A model generated the notes under the pieces. That model searched no databases and had not been told where the DNA came from. It saw only the letters and a program-made list of their open reading frames with translations. Shown here in pieces: positions 1 to 4,735 of a stretch of DNA of 5,506 bases. The position numbers and the translations under genes are program-made. Source of the stretch: Clostridia bacterium (GTDB lineage: Bacteria; Bacillota; Clostridia; Oscillospirales; Acutalibacteraceae); the NCBI GenBank assembly GCA_017631745.1, contig JAGBSR010000147.1, forward strand, positions 1 to 5,506, given 5' to 3'. Every line of letters starts with the position of its first letter. The first letter of the stretch is position 1.

Positions 1-4
1 TCAT
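1..4 (-). CDS. Start of a leftward gene, cut by the left edge
   Basis: Only the first codon of this gene is inside the window: the reverse strand reads ATG at 4-2 followed by A. Support comes from what precedes it: a full AGGAGG ribosome binding site (reverse strand, 19-14) nine bases before the ATG, a long structured leader, and a consensus promoter further upstream. No protein sequence is visible, so the product cannot be named. The leader suggests that expression is controlled after transcription starts. Confidence 0.6.
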
Positions 5-191
5 TGTGAGCAACCTCCTGAATAAAAATATTTCGGGCGGTTCTGTGCAAAAAAATAAGAACCCGCATAAACGGATTCTGTCAAAATTCAGTATAACCCC
101 CGAAAAAATCCGAGAGATTGCCAAATTTACAACCCATAACAAATAGAACGAATTTCGTTCTATGACAGACTCCACCACTTATTTGGATTGC
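5..191 (-). promoter_or_regulatory. Structured 5' leader with possible attenuator/riboswitch fold
   Basis: This is the untranslated leader of the leftward gene. Reading the reverse strand, helix P1 can form between GGAGTCTGTC (173-164) and GACAGAATCC (82-73), nine of ten positions pairing, with possible extra G-U pairs outside. Inside it lie a perfect 10-bp hairpin P2 (163-143, one-base loop) abutting P1, and an 8-bp hairpin P3 (116-97, UUUU loop, three G-U pairs). The 3' arm of P1 overlaps the 5' arm of the terminator at 79-49, so P1 and the terminator exclude each other. I do not recognise a described riboswitch or T-box consensus in it. The folding is read by eye; the function is inferred. 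Confidence 0.5.
49..79 (-). terminator. Intrinsic terminator inside the leader (attenuator)
   Basis: On the reverse strand AGAATCCG (79-72) pairs with CGGGTTCT (65-58) through eight base pairs, one of them U-G, around a six-base loop. It is followed by TATTTTTTT (57-49). It lies in the leader, ahead of the ribosome binding site, so it would stop transcripts before the coding region. The 5' arm is also claimed by the competing helix P1, and the 3' arm could alternatively pair with AGAACC (47-42 region) downstream. The hairpin is seen directly; the regulatory role is inferred. Confidence 0.6.
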
Positions 192-197
192 TTGGCT

Positions 198-226
198 ATT
201 ATAGCTCACCCAAAGTTAAATGTCAA
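198..226 (-). promoter_or_regulatory. Perfect sigma-A promoter for the leftward edge gene
   Basis: On the reverse strand the -35 box TTGACA (226-221) and the -10 box TATAAT (203-198) both match the sigma-A consensus at all six positions and are separated by exactly 17 bases. Transcription should begin near 191, giving a leader of roughly 185 bases before the ATG at 4. Such a strong promoter with a long leader is typical of genes controlled by attenuation. The -35 region also lies in an imperfectly spaced inverted repeat, TGTCA (221-225) and TGACA (234-238), which could bind a regulator but may be chance. Confidence 0.85.
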
Positions 227-300
227 CATAAACTGACAAAAAACTTGATTTTATTTTTCACCTATGGTAGTTTATTTATATAGTAAAAAAGGAGTGAATT

Positions 301-606
301 ATGAACACATTTCAAAAAATATACGAGCAGGTAAAAAAGATACCAAAAGGCAAGGTTGCAACCTACGGTCAGAGTGCTCTTATGGCAGGCAACCCCCGTT
401 GGTCACAGATTGTGGGGTACGCACTGCACTCTAACCCTGAACCGGGCGTTATCCCCTGCCACAGAGTTGTGACAAAAGACGGCAAGCTGTCAAAAGCCTT
501 TGCCTTCGGCGGTGAAAATGTGCAGAGAGATATGCTCATAAGTGAGGGGGTTATCTTTCTTAATGAGAATACTGTCGACCTTGAAAATTGCCGTTACAAT
601 CCCTGA
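301..606 (+). CDS. MGMT/ATL-family alkylated-DNA-binding protein
   Basis: This 101-residue protein is a single alkyltransferase C-terminal domain, the length typical of alkyltransferase-like (ATL) proteins. It lacks the N-terminal domain of full Ogt/Ada/MGMT repair enzymes. It carries the winged-helix DNA-binding segment (KVATYG at 18-23, AGNPR at 29-33) and the active-site motif PCHRVV at 52-57, so the acceptor cysteine C53 is present; classic ATLs such as fission yeast Atl1 and E. coli YbaZ have Trp there. Aligned to human MGMT, Y22 and C53 match Y114 and C145, but the arginine finger R128 is replaced by Q36. The C-terminal part (AFAFGGENVQRDML..EGV..) fits Clostridia MGMT-family proteins. 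The role is probably binding O6-alkylguanine, either repairing it or flagging it for excision repair. The ATG follows a GGAG at 291-294 by six bases. No convincing own promoter was found, though one may lie in the AT-rich 240-290. Confidence 0.85.
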   Translation: MNTFQKIYEQVKKIPKGKVATYGQSALMAGNPRWSQIVGYALHSNPEPGVIPCHRVVTKDGKLSKAFAFGGENVQRDMLISEGVIFLNENTVDLENCRYNP

Positions 607-673
607 TGGATTTCTCTTGTCTTATTGCACAAAACCTTATTGTTACATTTGTCAACTTTGTATATGTTTATAC

Positions 674-702
674 TTGTGTTTTTCACTCGCAAGTGATAAA
701 AT
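674..702 (+). promoter_or_regulatory. Candidate extended -10 promoter for the transporter gene
   Basis: A weak -35 TTGTGT (674-679) sits 17 bases before TAAAAT (697-702), which is preceded by TGA giving an extended -10 (TGn). A small inverted repeat TCACT-CGCA-AGTGA (683-696) runs into the -10. The predicted start near 709 places a perfect palindrome (711-727) at the very start of the transcript. Other weaker boxes (TTGTCA at 649-654, TATACT at 669-674) have wrong spacing. Confidence 0.4.
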
Positions 703-710
703 ATCTAAGG

Positions 711-727
711 TTTGTCAATATGACAAA
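711..727. promoter_or_regulatory. Perfect inverted repeat, possible operator
   Basis: TTTGTCA (711-717) and TGACAAA (721-727) are exact inverted copies around the three bases ATA. The site lies between the candidate promoter and the ribosome binding site of the transporter gene. The half-site TTTGTCAA also occurs at 648-655 in the same gap. The shape suits a dimeric repressor or activator; no regulator is identified and chance is possible in AT-rich DNA. Confidence 0.35.
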
Positions 728-761
728 ATATGTATATTAAAATATTCAGGAGGCAATTATC

Positions 762-2024
762 ATGAGTTTATTCGGCGGAATTATTTCCATCAGTAACATT
801 TCAACTCTGCTCTTCGTTGTTTTTGCTGTTTTAGTCGGTGGTTACGCTCTCGGCAGAATCACAGTTAAGGGCATTTCACTCGGCGATGCAGGCGTTTTCA
901 TCATCGCACTTTTAGCAGGCGCACTTTGTTTCCACGTTGATCCCGAAGGCGCACTTCTTTTCAGCGGCTCATCAAAGCCCTTTGACTTCACAAGCGGTCT
1001 TACACTCATCGAAAGCTTCGGCCTTGTTCTTTTCGTAACCTCAGTAGGTTTCATCGCAGGTCCCAAGTTCTTCGGCAACTTCAAAAGAAACTTCAAATCA
1101 TACGTTTTACTCGGTCTCATCATCATCTGTGCAGGCGGCCTTGCTGCTGCAGGCTGTATCGGTCTCGGTGAAGTAATCGGTTACGGCGGTGCAATTGAAG
1201 ATCAGGACGGCTTCGTTGCTATGATCGTTGGTCTTCTTTCAGGCTCACTCACATCAACACCTGCTTTCTCAGCTGCTAAGGCAACTGTAGATGCTCAGTA
1301 TCAGGCACTTGTATCAGTTGGTCACGGTATCGCTTATATCTTCGGCGTTATCGGTGTTGTACTTTTCGTACAGATTATCCCCAAACTCACAAAGGCTGAT
1401 ATGGATGCAGAACGCGCTAAGCTCGTTGTTAAAGAAGACGGCGAAAAGAAAGCCTTCACAGGCAAGCTCTTCGAAATCGATCATATGGGTATCGCAGCAT
1501 TCTCACTTGCAGCTATTCTCGGTACCATCATCGGTCAGATTAAGATTCCTCTTTCAAGCGCAGGTCTCAGCGGTACATGCTTCTCACTCACAACAACAGG
1601 CGGTTGCCTTCTTGTAAGCCTTATCCTTGGCCATTTCTCACGCATCGGCAAGGTAAACATTATGCCTGCTCAGAGCACACTCAAGCTCTTCCGTGAGCTC
1701 GGTCTTGTTCTCTTCCTTGTTGGTGCAGGTATCCCCGGCGGTGCAGAATTCGTTGAAAACTTCGACATTATGTACTTCGTATACGGTATCATTATGACAA
1801 TAGTACCCCTTATCATCGGTTACCTTTTCGCTAAGTATGTTCTTAAGCTCAGCCTTCTCAACAACCTCGGTTCAATCACAGGCGGTATGACATCAACTCC
1901 TGCTCTCGGCACTCTTATCGGTGTGGCTAAGACAGAGGACGTTGCTTCAGCTTACGCTGCAACATATCCCATCGCTCTTATCGCTGTTGTACTCATTTCA
2001 CAGCTCCTGATTATCGTATTCTAA
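762..2024 (+). CDS. AspT/YidE-family membrane transporter, short form
   Basis: This 420-residue, very hydrophobic protein looks like the aspartate:alanine exchanger (AAE/AspT) family, whose members move dicarboxylates or amino acids across the cytoplasmic membrane. The family's internal duplication is visible: GLVLF..SVGFIAGPKFF at 87-104 matches GLVLFLVGAGIPGGAEF at 314-330, and GSLTSTPA at 161-168 matches GGMTSTPA at 374-381, each in the second part of a half. About ten membrane segments are likely. AspT and YidE (about 540-560 residues) carry two RCK_C domains between the halves; here only a charged linker of roughly 30 residues (208-238) remains, so nucleotide or ligand gating through RCK_C is absent. 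AGGAGG (748-753) lies eight bases before the ATG. Codon use is strongly biased (CTT/CTC for Leu, GGC/GGT for Gly), more so than its neighbours, suggesting high expression. The substrate cannot be told from sequence. Confidence 0.85.
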   Translation: MSLFGGIISISNISTLLFVVFAVLVGGYALGRITVKGISLGDAGVFIIALLAGALCFHVDPEGALLFSGSSKPFDFTSGLTLIESFGLVLFVTSVGFIAGPKFFGNFKRNFKSYVLLGLIIICAGGLAAAGCIGLGEVIGYGGAIEDQDGFVAMIVGLLSGSLTSTPAFSAAKATVDAQYQALVSVGHGIAYIFGVIGVVLFVQIIPKLTKADMDAERAKLVVKEDGEKKAFTGKLFEIDHMGIAAFSLAAILGTIIGQIKIPLSSAGLSGTCFSLTTTGGCLLVSLILGHFSRIGKVNIMPAQSTLKLFRELGLVLFLVGAGIPGGAEFVENFDIMYFVYGIIMTIVPLIIGYLFAKYVLKLSLLNNLGSITGGMTSTPALGTLIGVAKTEDVASAYAATYPIALIAVVLISQLLIIVF

Positions 2025-2045
2025 GATAGATTAAACATAAAAATT

Positions 2046-2080
2046 ACAGCCACTCATTCGAGTGGCTGTTTTTATTTTAT
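2046..2080 (+). terminator. Strong terminator after the transporter, likely bidirectional
   Basis: ACAGCCACTC (2046-2055) and GAGTGGCTGT (2060-2069) form a perfect 10-bp stem with an ATTC loop, followed by TTTTATTTTAT. On the reverse strand the same stem is followed by AATTTTTATG, so it can also end the convergent NifX-like transcript, whose stop codon is at 2089-2091. Confidence 0.9.
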
Positions 2081-2088
2081 ATTGACTT

Positions 2089-2472
2089 TTAGTGACAATC
2101 GTGTTCACCGCAGGTGTGTCCCTCGCCGTGCTCGTGGTCGTGGTGGTCGCATTTTGCATCGGGGTTGTAGTCGAGCTTTCCACAGACATAGGCAACTACC
2201 GCCTGATCGGCACTGCCCTGCACACCGCCATAGAACTTAATACCTGCCTGAGTCAGTGCATTCTGTGCTCCGCCGCCGATACCTCCGCAGATAAGCACCT
2301 CAACGCCCTGCTCTTTAAGAAAGCCTGCAAGTGCTCCGTGGCCGCTGCCGTTGGTGTCAACTATCTTAAAGGACACTACTCTGTTATCCTGAATGTCATA
2401 AATTTTAAACTTTTCCGTATGGCCGAAATGCTGAAACACCTGTCCGTTTTCATATGTTACTGCAATAATCAT
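2089..2472 (-). CDS. NifX/NifB-type dinitrogenase cofactor-like protein with His/Cys tail
   Basis: This 127-residue cytosolic protein has the fold of the dinitrogenase iron-molybdenum cofactor biosynthesis family (NifX, NafY, NifB C-terminus; MTH1175-like). Family marks are the opening MIIAVTYENGQVFQHFGH (1-18), GSGHGALAGFLKEQGVEVLICGGIGGGA (42-69) and the glycine-rich YGGVQGSADQAV (81-92). From 108 to 127 it ends in a tail holding seven His and three Cys (CDHHDHEH..HTCGEHDCH), which looks like a metal-binding or metal-storing segment. Stand-alone proteins of this type are common in anaerobes without nitrogenase and have no settled function; iron-sulfur or metal-cofactor handling is the usual guess. 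No nif genes are in the window. AAGGAG (reverse strand, 2486-2481) lies eight bases before the ATG at 2472-2470. Confidence 0.85.
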   Translation of the reverse strand: MIIAVTYENGQVFQHFGHTEKFKIYDIQDNRVVSFKIVDTNGSGHGALAGFLKEQGVEVLICGGIGGGAQNALTQAGIKFYGGVQGSADQAVVAYVCGKLDYNPDAKCDHHDHEHGEGHTCGEHDCH

Positions 2473-2492
2473 TTTATCATCTCCTTATATTT

Positions 2493-2521
2493 ATTGTAGT
2501 ACTTCTTATCCGTTAAGTCAA
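2493..2521 (-). promoter_or_regulatory. Sigma-A promoter of the NifX-like gene
   Basis: On the reverse strand TTGACT (2521-2516) and TACAAT (2498-2493) each match the consensus at five of six positions, with a 17-base spacer. The start should fall near 2486, so the untranslated leader is very short, beginning at or just before the ribosome binding site. The gene is therefore probably its own transcription unit, independent of the upstream leftward genes. Confidence 0.75.
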
Positions 2522-2542
2522 GGCGTAAAGAGAAAATACAGG

Positions 2543-2622
2543 GGCTCCATTGCTGAAGCTTTGCTTCAGCGAGCGGACACCGCAGCTGTCCGCTCAAAAT
2601 CGCTTCGCGATTTTATGGAGCC
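2543..2622. repeat. 80-base cloverleaf of nested inverted repeats
   Basis: An outer stem GGCTCCAT (2543-2550) with ATGGAGCC (2615-2622) encloses three perfect hairpins lying end to end. They are GCTGAAGC/GCTTCAGC (2552-2570, TTT loop), GAGCGGACA/TGTCCGCTC (2571-2595, seven-base loop) and AAAATCGC/GCGATTTT (2596-2614, TTC loop). Only one base (2551) at the four-way junction is unpaired. It sits about 20 bases upstream of the NifX-like promoter and has no ORF. This looks like a small non-autonomous repeat (MITE or REP-like) or a structured RNA; it is near-symmetrical, so the strand cannot be assigned. No target-site duplication was seen in the flanks. The structure is certain from sequence, its nature is inferred. 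Confidence 0.75.
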
Positions 2623-2650
2623 GCCTCCCACCTCTTGATGATACTAAAAG

Positions 2651-2690
2651 AGGGATGCCAATCTGACATCCCTTAAAATATTATTTTTCC
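2651..2690. terminator. Hairpin with flanking T/A tracts, possible terminator
   Basis: AGGGATG (2651-2657) and CATCCCT (2667-2673) form a perfect 7-bp stem, extended inward by CA/TG after one mismatch. The forward side is followed by TAAAATATTATTTTT, a broken T tract. The reverse side is followed by CTTTTAG, a weak U tract. It could end the leftward DUF218 transcript, whose stop lies 120 bases before it, or be part of a repeat. A competing hairpin CCTCTT (2631-2636) with AAGAGG (2648-2653) overlaps the same bases. Confidence 0.45.
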
Positions 2691-2695
2691 ACTCG

Positions 2696-2775
2696 CCGCG
2701 GGTCATTCTTTTTCCTATTGCGGTTAATCCTTCCACCGCTAACGTGGTCACCCTTCCCTTTCAGGGACGGCAAGA
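2696..2775. repeat. Hairpin-rich non-coding stretch, possible dispersed repeat
   Basis: There is no credible gene here. It contains GCGGT (2720-2724) paired with ACCGC (2735-2739), an alternative CCAC/GTGG hairpin (2733-2747), and CC-TCCCT-TTC-AGGGA-GG (2752-2770, one mismatch). The purine-rich reverse strand with alternating short G runs resembles intergenic sequences that recur in Clostridia genomes, but this is recollection and cannot be tested on a single copy. Confidence 0.3.
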
Positions 2776-2793
2776 CGAATCAAAAACGCGCTG

Positions 2794-3528
2794 TTAGTCA
2801 AGCACCCACATTTTCACAACTGCCAACATCTCTCGCATATAGTTCATCGGTATCGTGTACCAGATTATGTCCGTACCGAGATGCGAAACTTCAACAAAGC
2901 CCTCGTCTTTTGCATAAGATGCCGCACGGTAAACATGATAAGCATTGGTCACGAACACCACAGAAGACAGGCTCATTCCTTCTTTTTCCATTATTTCACG
3001 GGAATATCTGAAGTTGGTAATTGTAGATACCGACCTGTCTTCCATTATTATTTTCTCATCGGGTATACCCTTTTCCACAAGATACCGCTTCATTGCAAGC
3101 GCCTCGCTGATATCCTCCTGAGGTCCCTGTCCGCCTGAAACGATTATCATTGCTTCAGGGTTCTTCTCGTGGTACTCTGCCGCCTTATTGAGCCTTTTTG
3201 CAAGACCCACGCTGACTCTTTCTCCTCTGATGCCACAGCCTAAAACTATAACCGTCTGCTCAGTGTAATCGGCAGTGTCCCGACCGCCGTAAATAGCAAG
3301 AAACGAACCGAAAGAAAGAATTGCTATAAGACCGAAAGCAAGCACTGCAGTGATTATCTTTTTGCAGGGAAGTTTATCAAAAAACAAGCCATAAACCAGA
3401 AGAACCAATCCAAGACCTGCCACGGGAATTATACCGATATTGAGATTTGAAATAATAAGCAACAGCGCTGCATTGGCAAGAAGAAGTCCGCCTGCGACAA
3501 TGCTGAGAATTTTAACTACCTTTTTCAT
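2794..3528 (-). CDS. YdcF/SanA-like DUF218 membrane protein
   Basis: This 244-residue protein starts with three likely membrane segments (about 5-27, 31-50 and 58-80), followed by a DUF218 domain (about 91-235), probably outside the membrane. DUF218 marks are VIVLGCGI at 93-100, IIVSGGQG at 128-135, SEA at 141-143, E163..S166..T169..N172, and VTNAYHVYRA at 193-202. The family includes SanA, ElyC and YdcF, linked in E. coli to envelope integrity and undecaprenyl-phosphate-related processes; YdcF binds S-adenosylmethionine in vitro. The exact reaction is unknown. The small-hydrophobic-head plus DUF218 arrangement is the common Firmicutes form. AGGAGG (reverse strand, 3541-3536) lies seven bases before the ATG at 3528-3526. 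A weak promoter TTGAGG-N17-TATAGC (reverse strand, 3578-3550) may serve it, so it need not depend on the upstream reductase gene. Confidence 0.85.
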   Translation of the reverse strand: MKKVVKILSIVAGGLLLANAALLLIISNLNIGIIPVAGLGLVLLVYGLFFDKLPCKKIITAVLAFGLIAILSFGSFLAIYGGRDTADYTEQTVIVLGCGIRGERVSVGLAKRLNKAAEYHEKNPEAMIIVSGGQGPQEDISEALAMKRYLVEKGIPDEKIIMEDRSVSTITNFRYSREIMEKEGMSLSSVVFVTNAYHVYRAASYAKDEGFVEVSHLGTDIIWYTIPMNYMREMLAVVKMWVLD

Positions 3529-3549
3529 ATCAGCACCTCCTGATTTTCT

Positions 3550-3578
3550 GCTATAAGTTTAACATCGCTCTGCCTCAA
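3550..3578 (-). promoter_or_regulatory. Weak candidate promoter of the DUF218 gene
   Basis: On the reverse strand TTGAGG (3578-3573) and TATAGC (3555-3550), four of six matches each, are 17 bases apart. The -35 lies in the loop of the 3564-3598 inverted repeat. The start near 3543 would leave a leader of about 15 bases that still includes the ribosome binding site. This is only suggestive. Confidence 0.3.
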
Positions 3579-3598
3579 AATCAAGAGTGCAGAGCGAT
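3564..3598. repeat. Perfect 10-bp inverted repeat between reductase and DUF218 genes
   Basis: ATCGCTCTGC (3564-3573) and GCAGAGCGAT (3589-3598) are exact inverted copies. An inner CTC/GAG (3574-3576 with 3585-3587, one bulged base) can extend the stem to 13 pairs. In the leftward transcript it lies after the reductase stop and before the DUF218 start. It lacks a following U tract, so it is not a textbook terminator; it may be a terminator without U run, an mRNA-end stabiliser or an operator. Confidence 0.55.
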
Positions 3599-3622
3599 AC
3601 TTAAGAAAATTGTAAGGATTTA

Positions 3623-4543
3623 TCAGGGAAGTCTGTAGCCTGCCTCACGGTAGATTCTATACCAGTCCTCGCGTGAGATAGTCACATCGGCAGCTTCAGC
3701 CACAGACTTGATTCTGTCGTGGTTGGTACTGCCCACAATAGGCTGCATCTTTTCAGGCAATCTCAGAAGCCATGCAATAGCCATACCTGTAGCAGTTGTG
3801 CCGTATTTTTCAGCAAGCTCATCGATAACCTTATTGAGGCTTTTATATTTTTTGTTGTCAACAAAGTTGCCTGCAATAAAGCCATACTGCAAAGGCGACC
3901 AGGGCTGAATAGTGATACCCTTAAGTCTGCAGTAATCGCGAAGATAGCCGTCGTAATTAACACCGTCTTCACAAGGCAGATTGACATTTGCACCGCTTGC
4001 GAGCATATTTGCATTGGTAATGCTCAGCTGCATCTGATTTATAGAAAGCTTCTGTTTCATTTCTCTTTGCAAAAGCTCAATCTGCAACGGGCTGTGGTTA
4101 GATACGCCGAAAGCCTTCACCTTACCCTTTGCTTCAAGCTCATCAAAAGCCTCTGCAACCTCAGCGGGCTCCATAAGAAGATCAGGTCTGTGAAGAAGAA
4201 GCACATCGACATAGTCTACACCAAGTCTCTTAAGTGAGCCGTCAACAGCTGAAATTATATGCTCCTTTGAGAAATCGTACATACTGCCGGGCACGATTGA
4301 GCATTTTGTCTGGATATAGATTTTATCTCTGAGGGTATGATTTCTCTTAAGGGCTGCGCCGAAAACCTCTTCGCACTTGCCTCTGCCGTAAATATCAGCG
4401 TGGTCAAAGTAGTTGATACCGAGTTCAACTGCATTACCCAGATAAAAATCCATTTCCTTGTCGGTTTTGTCGCTGATTCTCATACAGCCCAGAGCCACCT
4501 GAGAAACCGCATCTTTGTCGGAAAAAGTCTTGATGTATTTCAT
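3623..4543 (-). CDS. Aldo/keto reductase, YdhF-like
   Basis: This 306-residue cytosolic NAD(P)H-dependent oxidoreductase has a TIM-barrel fold and should reduce carbonyl compounds; the natural substrate is unknown. The catalytic tetrad is complete: D47 and Y52 (FDHADIYG, 46-53), K80 (QTKCSI) and H118 (LLLHRPD, 115-121). The cofactor-binding end has VGSTNHDRIKSV (270-281). HADIYG, HRPDLLM and the ending W.RI....GY.LP resemble E. coli YdhF, whose length it matches. The open frame continues 20 codons upstream to a TTG at 4603, but this start is rejected: it lies inside the -35 box, whereas the ATG at 4543-4541 has AAGGAG (4557-4552) eight bases before it and gives the family's normal N-terminus. 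No U-run terminator follows; the inverted repeat at 3564-3598 is next. Confidence 0.92.
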   Translation of the reverse strand: MKYIKTFSDKDAVSQVALGCMRISDKTDKEMDFYLGNAVELGINYFDHADIYGRGKCEEVFGAALKRNHTLRDKIYIQTKCSIVPGSMYDFSKEHIISAVDGSLKRLGVDYVDVLLLHRPDLLMEPAEVAEAFDELEAKGKVKAFGVSNHSPLQIELLQREMKQKLSINQMQLSITNANMLASGANVNLPCEDGVNYDGYLRDYCRLKGITIQPWSPLQYGFIAGNFVDNKKYKSLNKVIDELAEKYGTTATGMAIAWLLRLPEKMQPIVGSTNHDRIKSVAEAADVTISREDWYRIYREAGYRLP

Positions 4544-4574
4544 TATTGTATCTCCTTTTGTCTGATTTAATTTG

Positions 4575-4603
4575 ATTATAGCATTATATCTTAATAATTG
4601 CAA
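4575..4603 (-). promoter_or_regulatory. Sigma-A promoter of the aldo/keto reductase gene
   Basis: On the reverse strand TTGCAA (4603-4598) and a perfect TATAAT (4580-4575) are separated by 17 bases. The predicted start near 4568 leaves about 25 untranslated bases including the ribosome binding site. A second TATAAT lies at 4589-4584 but without a well-spaced -35. This promoter fixes the gene start at 4543. Confidence 0.8.
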
Positions 4604-4620
4604 TTGTATTTTCTAGTATA

Positions 4621-4649
4621 TTGCTTTTAGCAAAACCGAGGTATATAAT
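4621..4649 (+). promoter_or_regulatory. Sigma-A promoter of the sigma-factor operon
   Basis: TTGCTT (4621-4626) and a perfect TATAAT (4644-4649) have a 17-base spacer. It lies back-to-back with the reductase promoter, the two -35 boxes being 17 bases apart. The start near 4656 gives a leader of about 80 bases before the ATG at 4736. A TGTAAC at 4676-4681, like the -35 of some ECF sigma promoters, lies in this leader and may mark a second, self-activated start. Confidence 0.7.
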
Positions 4650-4735
4650 AAAATTATAAAAAATTCCGCAAAACTTGTAACAAAAGAGAGCTTTTCAGCA
4701 TTAACATACAGAACGAAGGGAAAGGAGATGAGAAA

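Noticed and set aside
143..163. LexA (SOS) box
   Set aside because: The GAAC and GTTC halves are seven bases apart, not the four expected for Firmicutes LexA sites.
5..191. T-box or a known riboswitch class
   Set aside because: The T-box core (GGTGG.ACCGCG) and the conserved cores of common metabolite riboswitches that I know are not present; kept only as an unclassified structured leader.
542..796. 84-codon forward open frame between the first two genes
   Set aside because: It overlaps the end of the MGMT-like gene and the start of the transporter in another frame, has a low-complexity Cys/Tyr/Ile-rich translation and crosses the promoter region.
2092..2499. 135-codon forward open frame
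   Set aside because: It is antisense to the NifX-like gene, whose protein, ribosome binding site and promoter are all convincing; the antisense translation resembles no family.
2543..2622. tRNA gene (cloverleaf shape)
   Set aside because: The stems abut without the tRNA linkers, there is no TTCGA-type T loop, no anticodon loop of seven in the right arm and no CCA end.
2541..2680. CRISPR array
   Set aside because: The repeats are inverted hairpins of different sequence, not regularly spaced direct repeats with unique spacers, and no cas gene is present.
3719..4237. 172-codon forward open frame
   Set aside because: It is antisense to the aldo/keto reductase, which has a complete catalytic tetrad; the forward translation shows no domain.
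4544..4603. 20-residue N-terminal extension of the aldo/keto reductase from a TTG at 4603
   Set aside because: It starts inside the -35 box of the gene's own promoter, has no ribosome binding site, and the ATG at 4543 has a well-placed AAGGAG and matches the family N-terminus.
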